Origin: Candidatus Poribacteria bacterium
GTDB lineage: Bacteria > Poribacteria > WGA-4E > WGA-3G
DNA: 39,212 nt
Reading direction: 5' to 3'
Assembly: GCA_022819945.1 (NCBI GenBank)
Contig: JAJEGI010000046.1
Coordinates: 1-39,212, forward strand
Positions within the stretch are counted from its first letter, which is position 1. The number at the start of each line of letters is the position of its first letter. Positions 15,926 through 24,285 of the stretch are shown piece after piece. Under the pieces are notes generated by a model. It did no database searches. It was not told the DNA's origin and saw only the letters and a program-made list of their open reading frames with translations. The position numbers and the translations under genes were made by a program.

Positions 15926-17335
15926 ATGGAAACCGGACTTCCCGTTGTTGCGATTGTCGGCAGACCGAATGTCGGAAAATCATCACTCTTCAATAGAATC
16001 GCTGGAAATAGCCATCAGCCATCGGTTTCCGTCAGCGATCAGCAAGAAAATCCCCTTGCTGAAAGCCGAAAGCCGAAAACTGAAAGCCGTTCCTCGCGTA
16101 GATTCGCCGTTGTTCACGATACACCGGGTGTGACTCGCGACAGACATTACGCAGATGTAGAATGGGCAGACCGCACTTTTACCATCGTTGATACCGGCGG
16201 TTTGGACATCGACCCCGACGACAGGCTTATCGATAACGTCCAAGCGCAGGTAGATACCGCTTTAGAGGAAGCAAGCCTTGTGTTGTTTGTCGTTGATGCA
16301 CGAACCGGTATCATGCCACACGACAGAACCGTCGCTGATAAACTCAGAGCAACCGATAAACCTATCTTCCTCGTTGTCAACAAGGTCGATAGTGGACGGC
16401 TCCATAGTGAAGCCGCTGAATTTTACGCCCTCGGATTCCCCGAACCGATCTGGACATCCTGTGTTCAAAACGACGGCATTCGAGAACTTCTCGACCATGT
16501 TGTGGATAACCTTCCAGAGACTAACAAAACACTATACGATGGATCTGGCACCATAAAAATCGCCATTGTCGGCAGACCGAACGTCGGAAAATCATCGCTT
16601 ATTAACAACTTATTAGGTGAAGAACGGATGATCGTTGATGATCGACCCGGAACGACGCGCGATGCTGTGAATATCCGAATCGTCTACGACAATATCCCTT
16701 TCGAGATCGTTGACACAGCCGGGATGCGACGTAAATCCGCCATCAAAGATGAACTCGAATCCGCAACCGTACAACGTGCCATACACAGCATCCGCCAGAG
16801 CGATATTGCTGTCCTTGTGTTGGATGTAACCCAAGAAGCTGCACAACAAGATAAAGCAATCGCCAAGTTCATCGAACGACAAGGAAAAGCCTCTGTTTTA
16901 GTCTTAAATAAATGGGATCTGATTGAGAAGGATAACACAACGCATCCGGCATTTATGGATAAACTTGACGCGCAGCTTCCACAACTCGATTATGTGCCAC
17001 GCGTCTTCGTCTCTGCTGTTACAGGGCAACGTGTTACCCAAATACTAACAACAGCCTTAGAGGTGCATCGAGAGTATTGCACCCATATCCCGACACCAGC
17101 ACTTAACGAATTGCTGTTGGAACTGCGTAATGCACACCCGCCACCACGTGTTAAAGGCGTGCGTCCTGCACTCAAATATATCACGCAAGTCGAGACGCAA
17201 CCCCCGACTTTCCTAATCTTCGGACGGAACGTAAACCGCGTCAATCAACCGTATGAGGCGTACCTGGTCAACAACATTCGGGAAGAATTCGGATTTCACG
17301 GCACACCGATACGTATTTTTTACCGTAGATCATAG
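15926..17335 (+). CDS. der: Ribosome-assembly GTPase Der (EngA), with a repeat-derived insert in the first G domain
   Basis: Der is an essential double GTPase of 50S ribosomal subunit assembly. Both G domains are intact: GRPNVGKSSLFNRI, DTPGVTRDR and NKVD in the first, GRPNVGKSSLINNLL, DTAGM and NKWD in the second, followed by the KH-like C-terminal domain (ALKYITQVETQPPTFLIFGR). In other Der proteins the loop between helix 1 and switch I/G3 is only a few residues. Here about 30 residues (28-57, rich in S, E, K, R) are inserted. They are encoded by DNA matching an intergenic repeat after position 2457. The frame is kept and all catalytic motifs are present, so the protein is probably functional. 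Confidence 0.97.
   Translation: METGLPVVAIVGRPNVGKSSLFNRIAGNSHQPSVSVSDQQENPLAESRKPKTESRSSRRFAVVHDTPGVTRDRHYADVEWADRTFTIVDTGGLDIDPDDRLIDNVQAQVDTALEEASLVLFVVDARTGIMPHDRTVADKLRATDKPIFLVVNKVDSGRLHSEAAEFYALGFPEPIWTSCVQNDGIRELLDHVVDNLPETNKTLYDGSGTIKIAIVGRPNVGKSSLINNLLGEERMIVDDRPGTTRDAVNIRIVYDNIPFEIVDTAGMRRKSAIKDELESATVQRAIHSIRQSDIAVLVLDVTQEAAQQDKAIAKFIERQGKASVLVLNKWDLIEKDNTTHPAFMDKLDAQLPQLDYVPRVFVSAVTGQRVTQILTTALEVHREYCTHIPTPALNELLLELRNAHPPPRVKGVRPALKYITQVETQPPTFLIFGRNVNRVNQPYEAYLVNNIREEFGFHGTPIRIFYRRS
16007..16096 (+). repeat. Interspersed repeat inserted in frame within der
   Basis: This is about 90 bp starting AATAGCCATCAGCCATCGG (identical block at 2457) and ending with reiterated GAAAGCCG units. 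The length is a multiple of three and contains no stop in the der frame. It encodes the extra residues 28-57 of Der. Confidence 0.75.
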
Positions 17336-17356
17336 CCCACAAAAGGAGGAAGCACT

Positions 17357-18334
17357 TTGTCACGATTTAAAGTTTTTATCACACGTCCGATCCCAGAAGA
17401 AATTCGTGCTAAAATAGCAGAGGAATGCGATGTTGATATGTGGCATACGAGTGCCATCTTACCACCCATCGCCGAAAAAATTCCGCCTCTCGATGGGTTA
17501 ATGACGTATGGACACGAACCTGTCTCTCCAGAGATGATCGCGACTGCACCGGATCTCAAAGCGATCTCCGTGGTAGGCGTCGGCTATGACCATGTCCATG
17601 TTGAGGCTTGCAGAGAACGCGGTATCGCAGTCGGGCATACGCCGGGTGTCCTTAGCGATACCACCGCTGATATGACAATGGCACTCCTGCTCGCTGCTGC
17701 ACGAAACATTGTCCCAGCTTATGAACACGTCCAAGTGTCCAAGCAGTGGAAATACTACGACCCCAATATCCTCTGGGGTACCGACGTGCATCACGCAACA
17801 TTAGGGATCGTAGGTATGGGCAGAATCGGTCAGGCGGTTGCCAAGCGTGCGAAAGCGTTCGACATGAACGTTCTCTATTACAAACGCGAACGTCGTCCCG
17901 ACTGGGAACAGGAACTCGGCGTCCAATATGTTACACTTGAAGAGCTTCTCCAAGCCTCTGATTTCGTATCACTCCACGTTCCGTTGACCGAAGAGACGAC
18001 ACACCTCATCGGCAAAGCGGAACTCGCATTAATGAAAAACACTGCTATTTTAGTTAACATTGCAAGGGGACCCGTTGTCGATCACTACGCTTTGTATGAC
18101 GCACTTAAGGAAGGGCAGATTGCGGGTGCCGCCGTTGATGTAACCGAGCCAGAACCGATTAATACTGATCATCCGCTCCTTAACTTAGACAATGTGATTA
18201 TCGCACCGCATCTCGGCAGTGCGACTGTCCAGACACGAATGAAAATGGCGACAATGGCGATGGAGAATTTGCTCGCAGGATTGAAGGGCGAACAGTTGCC
18301 TTACGGCGTGCTACAGCCAAACTTTTCTGGGTAG
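17357..18334 (+). CDS. D-isomer-specific 2-hydroxyacid dehydrogenase (glyoxylate/hydroxypyruvate reductase-like)
   Basis: This is an NAD(P)-dependent oxidoreductase reducing 2-keto acids to D-2-hydroxyacids. It has the Rossmann motif LGIVGMGRIGQAVAKRAKAF and the family's catalytic residues: Arg in NIARGPVVD, Glu in VTEPEPINTDHPL, and His in APHLGSAT. The length of 325 is typical. The start is TTG17357 with GGAGG about 8 nt upstream, and it follows der by 21 nt, so co-transcription is likely. The stop codon lies at the first bases of an interspersed hairpin repeat. Which keto acid it uses (glyoxylate, hydroxypyruvate, phosphonate-related) cannot be decided. Confidence 0.92.
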   Translation: MSRFKVFITRPIPEEIRAKIAEECDVDMWHTSAILPPIAEKIPPLDGLMTYGHEPVSPEMIATAPDLKAISVVGVGYDHVHVEACRERGIAVGHTPGVLSDTTADMTMALLLAAARNIVPAYEHVQVSKQWKYYDPNILWGTDVHHATLGIVGMGRIGQAVAKRAKAFDMNVLYYKRERRPDWEQELGVQYVTLEELLQASDFVSLHVPLTEETTHLIGKAELALMKNTAILVNIARGPVVDHYALYDALKEGQIAGAAVDVTEPEPINTDHPLLNLDNVIIAPHLGSATVQTRMKMATMAMENLLAGLKGEQLPYGVLQPNFSG

Positions 18335-18357
18335 AAGCGATCTCCGAATCGTAATAC
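18331..18357. repeat. Hairpin repeat of the GTAGGAGCGA family, degenerate copy
   Basis: GTAGAAGCGATCTCCGAATC, continuing GTAATAC, differs by few bases from the copy at 32108 inside the methylase gene. The core can pair as CGAT with ATCG. The TAG stop of the preceding dehydrogenase is part of it. Confidence 0.65.
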
Positions 18358-18395
18358 TTTTGTCTATATGTAATTAACCAAGACAAGGAGGAAAG

Positions 18396-19703
18396 ATGTT
18401 AGAAAAACTATTTGGGTTGAAAGCGCACAACACCTCTGTGAGACGCGAATTGGTCGCAGGTTTCACGAATTTTATGACCATTTCATATATCATCTTTGTG
18501 CAACCCTCTATTCTTTCACAATCCGGTATGGATGTCGGTGCCGTTATGTTTGCGACGTGTGTATCGAGTGCAATCGCAACATTCTTTATGGCGTTTCTAA
18601 CGAACTATCCAGTCGTATTAGCACCGGGTATGGGACTTAACGCCTATTTTGCATTCGAGGTCTGCCTGGGTTCAGGTTTACCGTGGCAAGAAGCATTAGG
18701 CATCGTTTTCATAGCAGGCCTGCTATTCTCCATACTCTCATTTGTCGGCATACGGGAAGCCATTATGAACGCGCTGCCTACATCACTCCAAAACGCGATT
18801 GCTATCGGGATCGGATTGTTCATTGCCTTCATCGGGTTACAGATGAGCGGGATCATTACAAAACATCCGGCGACATACATCACCCGCGGCGATATTCTAT
18901 CTACCCCCGTCCTGCTTTCGCTCTTCGGTATTGCTGTAACACTGGCACTCATAGCACGCAGAGTGAAAGGCGCGATTCTGATCGGTATCTTTATCGCTGC
19001 CATCGCTAACCTCATCTTCGGAGTCGCCAGTTTCAACGGCATCGTTGGTATGCCACCAGACCCAACGCCGACACTCTTTAAATTACGAATCCCCAATATT
19101 TTCACTAAACTCGAACTCATCCCTGTTATCTTTGTGTTCTTTGCCATCGACATGTTTGATAGCATTGGGACGCTTACAGCGATCGGCTATAGAGCGCAAC
19201 TCATGGAAGCGGGAAAACTTGCTAAAGCCCGGAACGCGCTTTTGACGGACGCAGGAAGTACGGTCGGTGGTGCCTTACTCGGCACTTCGACTGTGACCTG
19301 TTACATCGAAAGTGCGGCAGGTATTACCGAAGGCGGACGAACCGGACTCACCGCCGTCTGCACAGGGATCTTCATGTTGCTGGCACTCTTTTTCGAGCCA
19401 CTCGTCAAAATCATTGGCGGCGGTTATCCGATCAACCCCATTATCGCACCAGCACTCATCGTCGTCGGTGGATTGATGCTCAGGAACATCACCCAGATTG
19501 ATTGGGAAGATGTCACTGAATCGATCCCCGCCTTCCTTACAATGCTGATGATGCCGCTCTCTTTCAGTATCACAGACGGCATCGGGTTCGGCTTCATCTC
19601 GTTAGCGTTCCTCAAGTTGGTGACGGGCCGTAGAAAAGAGATCCATCCCATTATTTATTATTTCGCGCTCTTCTTCATCGCCTGCTACATCGGCGATCTG
19701 TAG
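18396..19703 (+). CDS. NCS2-family (AzgA/PbuG-like) purine permease
   Basis: This is an inner-membrane H+ symporter of the adenine/guanine/hypoxanthine branch of NCS2. It has 435 residues with 12-13 hydrophobic helices. Conserved features are FMTISYIIFVQPSILSQSGM near the N-terminus, APGMGLNAYFAF in helix 3, FFAIDMFDSIGTLTAIGYRA in the central binding region and GGRTGLTAV. A strong ribosome-binding site (AAGGAGG) precedes the ATG. The branch is clear from these motifs; the exact purine is not. Confidence 0.93.
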   Translation: MLEKLFGLKAHNTSVRRELVAGFTNFMTISYIIFVQPSILSQSGMDVGAVMFATCVSSAIATFFMAFLTNYPVVLAPGMGLNAYFAFEVCLGSGLPWQEALGIVFIAGLLFSILSFVGIREAIMNALPTSLQNAIAIGIGLFIAFIGLQMSGIITKHPATYITRGDILSTPVLLSLFGIAVTLALIARRVKGAILIGIFIAAIANLIFGVASFNGIVGMPPDPTPTLFKLRIPNIFTKLELIPVIFVFFAIDMFDSIGTLTAIGYRAQLMEAGKLAKARNALLTDAGSTVGGALLGTSTVTCYIESAAGITEGGRTGLTAVCTGIFMLLALFFEPLVKIIGGGYPINPIIAPALIVVGGLMLRNITQIDWEDVTESIPAFLTMLMMPLSFSITDGIGFGFISLAFLKLVTGRRKEIHPIIYYFALFFIACYIGDL

Positions 19704-19714
19704 AATACAACTTA

Positions 19715-19900
19715 GGTCCGGTAGGCGCGGTTTGATGAAGTTTAAATAAATATTTCGGTAATTCTATATCTGCCCCCAGGCCCGGTAGGTTCGGTTTTGC
19801 GGCGTACTCGCCCAAATGCGATGTGCATTCCAACCGAACTGGGCTTCATCCAAAAATTACCGAATTAAATTGTTAATCTTCATCAACCGCACCGGGCTTG
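19715..19900. repeat. Nested palindromic element with the 32-bp micro-repeat at its centre
   Basis: The outer arms are CCGGT..GCGCGGTTTGATGAAG..TTTCGGTAATT (19716-19764) and its inverted counterpart AATTACCGAATT..CTTCATCAACCGCACCGGGC (about 19854-19898). The inner arms are GGCCCGGTAGGTTCGGTT (19779-19796) and AACCGAACTGGGC (19832-19844). The centre is micro-repeat copy 2. The structure fills most of the 331-bp gap after the purine permease. It could act as a bidirectional terminator, but no T-tract is obvious. Confidence 0.75.
19798..19829 (+). repeat. 32-bp micro-repeat, copy 2
   Basis: The first half, TGCGGCGTACTCGCCC, is identical to copy 1. The second half, AAATGCGATGTGCATT, keeps the AATGC/GCATT stem with a changed loop. 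It occupies the loop of the inner palindrome GGTTCGGTT/AACCGAAC. Confidence 0.75.
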
Positions 19901-19967
19901 AAAAAGAAGATTCAAAAATTTAGAAAATCTGATAATTTATCTAAAACTAAATAGTCCTGTCGCCTTC

Positions 19968-19996
19968 TTGAACGCTATTGATACATCGTGTATAAT
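19968..19996 (+). promoter_or_regulatory. Sigma70-type promoter of the alpha-CTD-like gene
   Basis: TTGAAC (19968-19973), a 17-nt spacer and TATAAT (19991-19996) lie 38 nt before the ATG at 20035. The same promoter, with 14 of 17 spacer bases identical (CATCGTG before TATAAT), stands before the paralogous gene at 30014. Confidence 0.8.
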
Positions 19997-20034
19997 TTAC
20001 CTAAACCGGATACCCGCACACAGGGAGACTTCAG

Positions 20035-20778
20035 ATGCAAAAGCCTGAATTTGTCATTGGATACCTTATGAATGGTGGAGCCTTCATCCAATCTATTAAG
20101 GTTCCGCAGTTACTGGATTGGATCAAACATTTAGAGCCCGAGGATCTTATTGCGTTTTTTCAGGATTTACTCGAATTGGTAATACAAATTTCGAGGGGAA
20201 AGGAAAAAGTTGAGACACTTGAGGAATTTTTCGGCTATTGGCGCGAGATCGCATTAGAAGCAGAAGGTACATTTGAGGAAACTCACATCGATCCCGAAGA
20301 CGCAGAAATAGCAGCGAAAGCCGTTGATATACTTTGGAAATCTCTCGCCGATTCCATCGGCGCAGCCATGAGCACAGGCGAATTGGGAATCCTCGGAAAT
20401 TATGATGAAGCAGAACGCGAATTGACATCACCTTGGATAGATATTGTTGATGAGCAACCCGGACGAGCACTAACGACTCGTGGTACTCAGATGGAACCAG
20501 AGCCTGTAGTTGATATAACGGAAGAACAACGGGACGAGTACTTGGCTCTATCTATTTTTGAAATCCCATTCTCTAACCGGATCCACAACTGTTTTGAAAG
20601 GGTAAATATTGAAACTGTCCGTGATCTCGTCAAAAAAACGGATATAGACTTGTTGATGTACAAGGGTTTCGGACCAGGATCGCTCTACGAAGTCAAAGAA
20701 AAACTCGCTGGCATGGGGCTTTGGCTGGGAATGGACATAGATGACGAATATGACCCGGACAGCGATGATATAATGTAA
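20035..20778 (+). CDS. Unknown N-terminal domain fused to an RNA polymerase alpha-CTD-like domain
   Basis: Residues ~170-240 closely resemble the helix-hairpin-helix C-terminal domain of the RNA polymerase alpha subunit: FSNRIHNCFERVNIETVRDL, VKKTDIDLLMYKGFGPGSLY, EVKEKLAGMGLWLGM. They match the alpha order ..CLK..I..IGDLV..T..LL....G..SL.EIK..L...GL.LGM. The first ~80 residues (VIGYLMNG..DWIKHLEPEDLIAFFQDLLELV) are a domain also found alone in the gene at 30014. The rest of the alpha subunit is absent. GGAGA lies 6 nt from the ATG. It is possibly a transcription or DNA-binding factor acting on the following cluster, which is inference. The 125 bases after it hold only a short out-of-frame open stretch. 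Confidence 0.75.
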   Translation: MQKPEFVIGYLMNGGAFIQSIKVPQLLDWIKHLEPEDLIAFFQDLLELVIQISRGKEKVETLEEFFGYWREIALEAEGTFEETHIDPEDAEIAAKAVDILWKSLADSIGAAMSTGELGILGNYDEAERELTSPWIDIVDEQPGRALTTRGTQMEPEPVVDITEEQRDEYLALSIFEIPFSNRIHNCFERVNIETVRDLVKKTDIDLLMYKGFGPGSLYEVKEKLAGMGLWLGMDIDDEYDPDSDDIM

Positions 20779-20903
20779 GTCTCTTTCATCATCCGCTAAC
20801 AGATGAAGTAATTGCCGAAGTTGCTGATACACTTCTCTCTAAACATGATGAAAAGGAAAACCTTAATGCTTAACCTCTTGAAAATTTTTGGGAAGAGTAG
20901 GCA

Positions 20904-22304
20904 TTGAACTTTATCAAAAACATGGAAACCCTTGATCTTAAACAACGCATTACACAAAGCGAAAATACCACGACCGAATTCAAAGAGAACTTCGATCAAG
21001 AAGCCATTGAAACCGTCGCTGCCTTTGCCAATACCGAAGGCGGGACCATTCTCATAGGTGTGTCCGATAGACGAGAAATCAGGGGAATTACCATCGGCAA
21101 AGAGACACTAAGAGACATCTCAAACCGGATTTCCCAAGTGACTGAGCCGCGAGTGACACCCGAAATTCAGCAGGTTGACATAGAAGAAAAATCGGTGCTG
21201 TTGATACATATCGCGGAATCTTCTATAAAACCTATTTCAGTTAAAGGCAGATGCTATAAGAGAGTTGGGAATAGCAACCGCGTCATGTCTCCGCAAGAGA
21301 TTGCCCAGATGCACCTCAACACCACCGGACAAACTTGGGATCAACTCTTAGTCACAAGTGCTGGAATTGATGATATAGATGAGAAAAAAGTTGAATGGTA
21401 TCTGACCCGTCGAGAAACAATCCGGAATGTGTCTAAACCGCAAGATATGAGCATGGCAGCGTTTTTGAAGAACATTAAGGGTATCAGCGATGATGGAACA
21501 CCAACCCACGCGGGTCTTCTTTTTTTCAGTAAGCATTCCCAAAGAAGATTTTTTCATAATGCCCAATTACGAGTTGCCAGATTCAAAGGAACATCTGTCA
21601 CCCATCCGGTCATTGATCGGCTGGATTGCGACGAGACGCTCTGGGAAAACGTCGATGCCGCCGAGGAATTTATCAGAAGAAACATCCGCCTGCTCAGTTT
21701 TCGGACCTCAAAGAGTTTCCAACGAGACGATAAGTTTGAATACCCGCTTAATGCACTACGGGAGGCGATTATCAACGCCTTGATTCACCGCAATTATCAA
21801 GAAACTGCGGATGTCCGGGTCTTTATATTTGACAACCGCGTTGAGGTTATCAGTCCCGGCACTTTTCCAGAAGGCGTTAGTCCAAATGAACCTACTCACA
21901 AACCGGTAAACCCTACTTTGAGTCAATTCATGTTTGATGTTGGTTTCATTGAACGGTACGGTGCTGGTATCAGAATGATGCAAAGGTTATGCAGGGAGTG
22001 GGGAAACAAGGAACCGCGTTATAAATTTCACCCGCTTGAGACGAAAATCATCTTTGATTCCCCAATTCAAGAGAGCACTTTTATAGAAATCGATGATATT
22101 TCAGAACAATTAAACGAACGCCAAAGGAATGCTTTTTTCTATGTCCAAAGAAACGGGCAAATTGCAACAAAGGAATACGTAGAGATCAACAATGTCTCGC
22201 GCCAAACTGCCTATGCCGAATTAGCAGATTTGGTCAACAAAGGTTTATTCACTGTGATAGGAAAGGGAAGAGGAACTAAGTATATCCGAAAAGTAACCGA
22301 TTAA
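20904..22304 (+). CDS. AlbA_2/Schlafen-like, HATPase and winged-helix putative regulator (COG2865-like)
   Basis: The N-terminal AlbA_2 domain has ENTTTEFKENFDQEAIETVA, AFANTEGGTILIGVSD and SIKPISVKGRCYKRVGNSNR (residues ~10-120). The C-terminal half is a GHKL-like ATP-binding domain (LREAIINALIHRNYQ, VISPGTFPEGV, ERYGAGIRMMQRLC). The last 60 residues are a winged-helix module (NNVSRQTAYAELADLVNKGL). Proteins of this type are annotated as RecG-related or transcriptional regulators and are common in mobile and defence contexts. TTG20904 is taken as the start because GGAAG lies 8 nt upstream; ATG20922 is the alternative. An AAA ATPase gene follows after a 12-nt tandem repeat. Confidence 0.85.
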   Translation: MNFIKNMETLDLKQRITQSENTTTEFKENFDQEAIETVAAFANTEGGTILIGVSDRREIRGITIGKETLRDISNRISQVTEPRVTPEIQQVDIEEKSVLLIHIAESSIKPISVKGRCYKRVGNSNRVMSPQEIAQMHLNTTGQTWDQLLVTSAGIDDIDEKKVEWYLTRRETIRNVSKPQDMSMAAFLKNIKGISDDGTPTHAGLLFFSKHSQRRFFHNAQLRVARFKGTSVTHPVIDRLDCDETLWENVDAAEEFIRRNIRLLSFRTSKSFQRDDKFEYPLNALREAIINALIHRNYQETADVRVFIFDNRVEVISPGTFPEGVSPNEPTHKPVNPTLSQFMFDVGFIERYGAGIRMMQRLCREWGNKEPRYKFHPLETKIIFDSPIQESTFIEIDDISEQLNERQRNAFFYVQRNGQIATKEYVEINNVSRQTAYAELADLVNKGLFTVIGKGRGTKYIRKVTD

Positions 22305-22366
22305 TTAGGCGATTAATTAGGCGATTAAGTGAACGATTAGGTAACTGATTAAGTAGCTGATTATTA
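22297..22366 (+). repeat. 12-nt tandem repeat across the stop codon of the AlbA_2 gene
   Basis: There are six degenerate units: CCGATTAATTAG, GCGATTAATTAG, GCGATTAAGTGA, ACGATTAGGTA, ACTGATTAAGTA, GCTGATTATTA. The TAA stop of the upstream gene is inside the first unit. The array fills most of the 78-nt gap before the ATPase gene. Confidence 0.85.
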
Positions 22367-22382
22367 TAAGGAGCAGGGCTAT

Positions 22383-23687
22383 ATGTTGGAAGAAAAGAAC
22401 TATGGCATTACCAAGATAGCTGTAAAAGGCTTCAAGTCAATAGCGGAGGAGTGTGAGATCGACATCCGTCCGCTGACGATCCTTGCCGGTGCGAACAGTT
22501 CTGGAAAATCCAGCATTATGCAACCGCTCTTGATGCTGAAGCAGACGCTGGAGGCACCTTATGATCCGGGCCCGCTATTAATTGATGGGCCGAACGTTCA
22601 ATTTACCGAAGCAGCACAATTTCTATCCCAATTAACCGGCGGAAAAAGAGCAGATTATTTTCAGATACGAATTGAGACTTGTGACTCTGATTTTGCTTAC
22701 TCAGTGGAAACAACTTTCAAAAAAGGGAAGACCGGGCTTGAAATTGCCGAAATGACGATTCAAGTAAGGCAAGCTGTCAAACCATCGCCTTTCAAACATT
22801 ATACCATATATCCTGAAATGTCGGCTGAAGAAATCAACGCATTGGGTAGCCAAGGTCCAATGCGTAGTGATTTTAAGGCGGTGAAACGTTTACGTTGTTT
22901 TTTGGGTTTTGAATCTCGAAATGACGATCGTCTTTTCAACGTTACCTACAATCTTGTTGAATCTTACATTTTAGACAGCATTCACCTCCCCGGATTACCC
23001 GGCAACCCGGAACGCACCTACAAACTCACCAACACCGGTCTTTTATATCCGGGCACATTTGAACACTACACTGCAAGTATCATTCACGAGTGGCAGGAGA
23101 CAACGGATGACCGCCTGAAAACGTTAGTTGATACCCTTCATACCCTTGGATTGACAGGAAAAGTCGGCACTCAAAAAGTTGGTGATGTTGGTACTGAAAT
23201 TAAAGTCGGTCTCCTCCCACACGTTAGTAATGACGAAACAGATATGGTCAGTATTGCTGACGTAGGTATAGGAATATCCCAAGTTCTACCTGTTTTAGTT
23301 GCCGTGATTGCAGCGGAGCCAGGGCAATTGGTATATATCGAACAACCAGAGTTACATCTTCACCCCCGCGCACAAGTTGCACTGGCGCGAGTGCTGGCGG
23401 ATGCAGCAAAGCGTGGTGTGTGCGTCATCGCCGAAACGCATAGCTCGCTACTACTTTTGGGGATTCAAACGCTTGTCGCCGAAGGAGACCTCTCACCAGA
23501 GTTAGTCAAGCTCCACTGGTTTTCACGGAACAAAGATGGCGTAACTGAGGTTAGCAGTGTGGACTTAGACGAAGCGGGGGCTTACGGGGATTGGCCCATG
23601 GATTTTGATGATGTCAGTCTTCATATTCAAAGCCGTTACCTTGATGCTGTAGACAACATTAGATTTGGCAATAAGGAGACTTCGTGA
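22383..23687 (+). CDS. AAA-family ATPase (AAA_15/AAA_21, OLD/RecF-like head domain)
   Basis: This is an SMC/ABC-type ATPase: Walker A GANSSGKSS (residues ~36-44), a central variable region, an ABC-signature-like DVGIGISQVLP, Walker B VYIEQPELHLHPRAQ, and the H-loop AETHSSLLLLGIQ. No Toprim or nuclease domain follows in the same chain, unlike OLD proteins. An AAGGAG-like site (TAAGGAGCAG) precedes the ATG. The 3' end overlaps the start of the next gene by 4 nt (GTGA), so the two proteins are translationally coupled and probably act together. ATPase-plus-nuclease pairs of this layout are typical of phage-defence or toxin systems. The role is inferred, not shown. Confidence 0.88.
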   Translation: MLEEKNYGITKIAVKGFKSIAEECEIDIRPLTILAGANSSGKSSIMQPLLMLKQTLEAPYDPGPLLIDGPNVQFTEAAQFLSQLTGGKRADYFQIRIETCDSDFAYSVETTFKKGKTGLEIAEMTIQVRQAVKPSPFKHYTIYPEMSAEEINALGSQGPMRSDFKAVKRLRCFLGFESRNDDRLFNVTYNLVESYILDSIHLPGLPGNPERTYKLTNTGLLYPGTFEHYTASIIHEWQETTDDRLKTLVDTLHTLGLTGKVGTQKVGDVGTEIKVGLLPHVSNDETDMVSIADVGIGISQVLPVLVAVIAAEPGQLVYIEQPELHLHPRAQVALARVLADAAKRGVCVIAETHSSLLLLGIQTLVAEGDLSPELVKLHWFSRNKDGVTEVSSVDLDEAGAYGDWPMDFDDVSLHIQSRYLDAVDNIRFGNKETS

Positions 23688-24217
23688 GCGTAAGAGATTC
23701 TAAGAGATTGGTGATTGATGCTGATGTTGCCCAAGCTTCCGGTGATGAAGATGCAACTGAGCAACGCGCCATCAATTGTCGTGATTTCCTAAAGGGAGTA
23801 AGGGCACAAAAGCATGGGGTTGTAATGACGAGAAAAATCAGTGATGAGTGGAAAAGACATCGATCCGGATTTGCCTTTGAATGGAGAGTGTCAATGAATG
23901 CGCGCAGAAGAATAGTTGATATTGAACCACTGGAGTATGCGGAACTCCAAGACAAAGTCACAAACACAGCAAGCGATGAGGATGAGATTGAAGTGATGGA
24001 AAAAGATTTTCATCTCCTTCAAGCAGCACTCGCAACCGATCAAACCGTCATTTCGCTGGATGAAACTGTCAGAGGACTTTTCAAACGAGCCTCCCAAAGC
24101 GTTGGTGAAATCCGAGACATTATCTGGGTCAATCCAGATAGGACAGCAGAAGAACAACCCATCGCTTGGCTCCAAAACGGCGCACCACCCGAACCCCATC
24201 GTCAACTTTCTGCTTGA
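23684..24217 (+). CDS. PIN-like putative ribonuclease coupled to the ATPase
   Basis: This is a 177-residue protein starting at a GTG that overlaps the preceding stop. PIN-like features are an N-terminal strand with acidic residues (RLVIDADVAQAS), a mid-protein acidic residue after a helix (VMTRKISDEWKRH), and a C-terminal EKDFHLLQAALATDQTVISL followed by DE, the usual place of the third and fourth metal-binding acids. PIN proteins cleave RNA, often as toxins. The match rests on motif order and predicted fold, not on a strong signature, so other small Rossmann-like nucleases are possible. No third gene follows on this strand; the next gene is convergent. Confidence 0.6.
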   Translation: MSVRDSKRLVIDADVAQASGDEDATEQRAINCRDFLKGVRAQKHGVVMTRKISDEWKRHRSGFAFEWRVSMNARRRIVDIEPLEYAELQDKVTNTASDEDEIEVMEKDFHLLQAALATDQTVISLDETVRGLFKRASQSVGEIRDIIWVNPDRTAEEQPIAWLQNGAPPEPHRQLSA

Positions 24218-24285
24218 TCCTACATTTTATTAACTTCTACACAAATGTTGTCCTTACCAGACCAAGGAACGTTAACTGAGCACTC

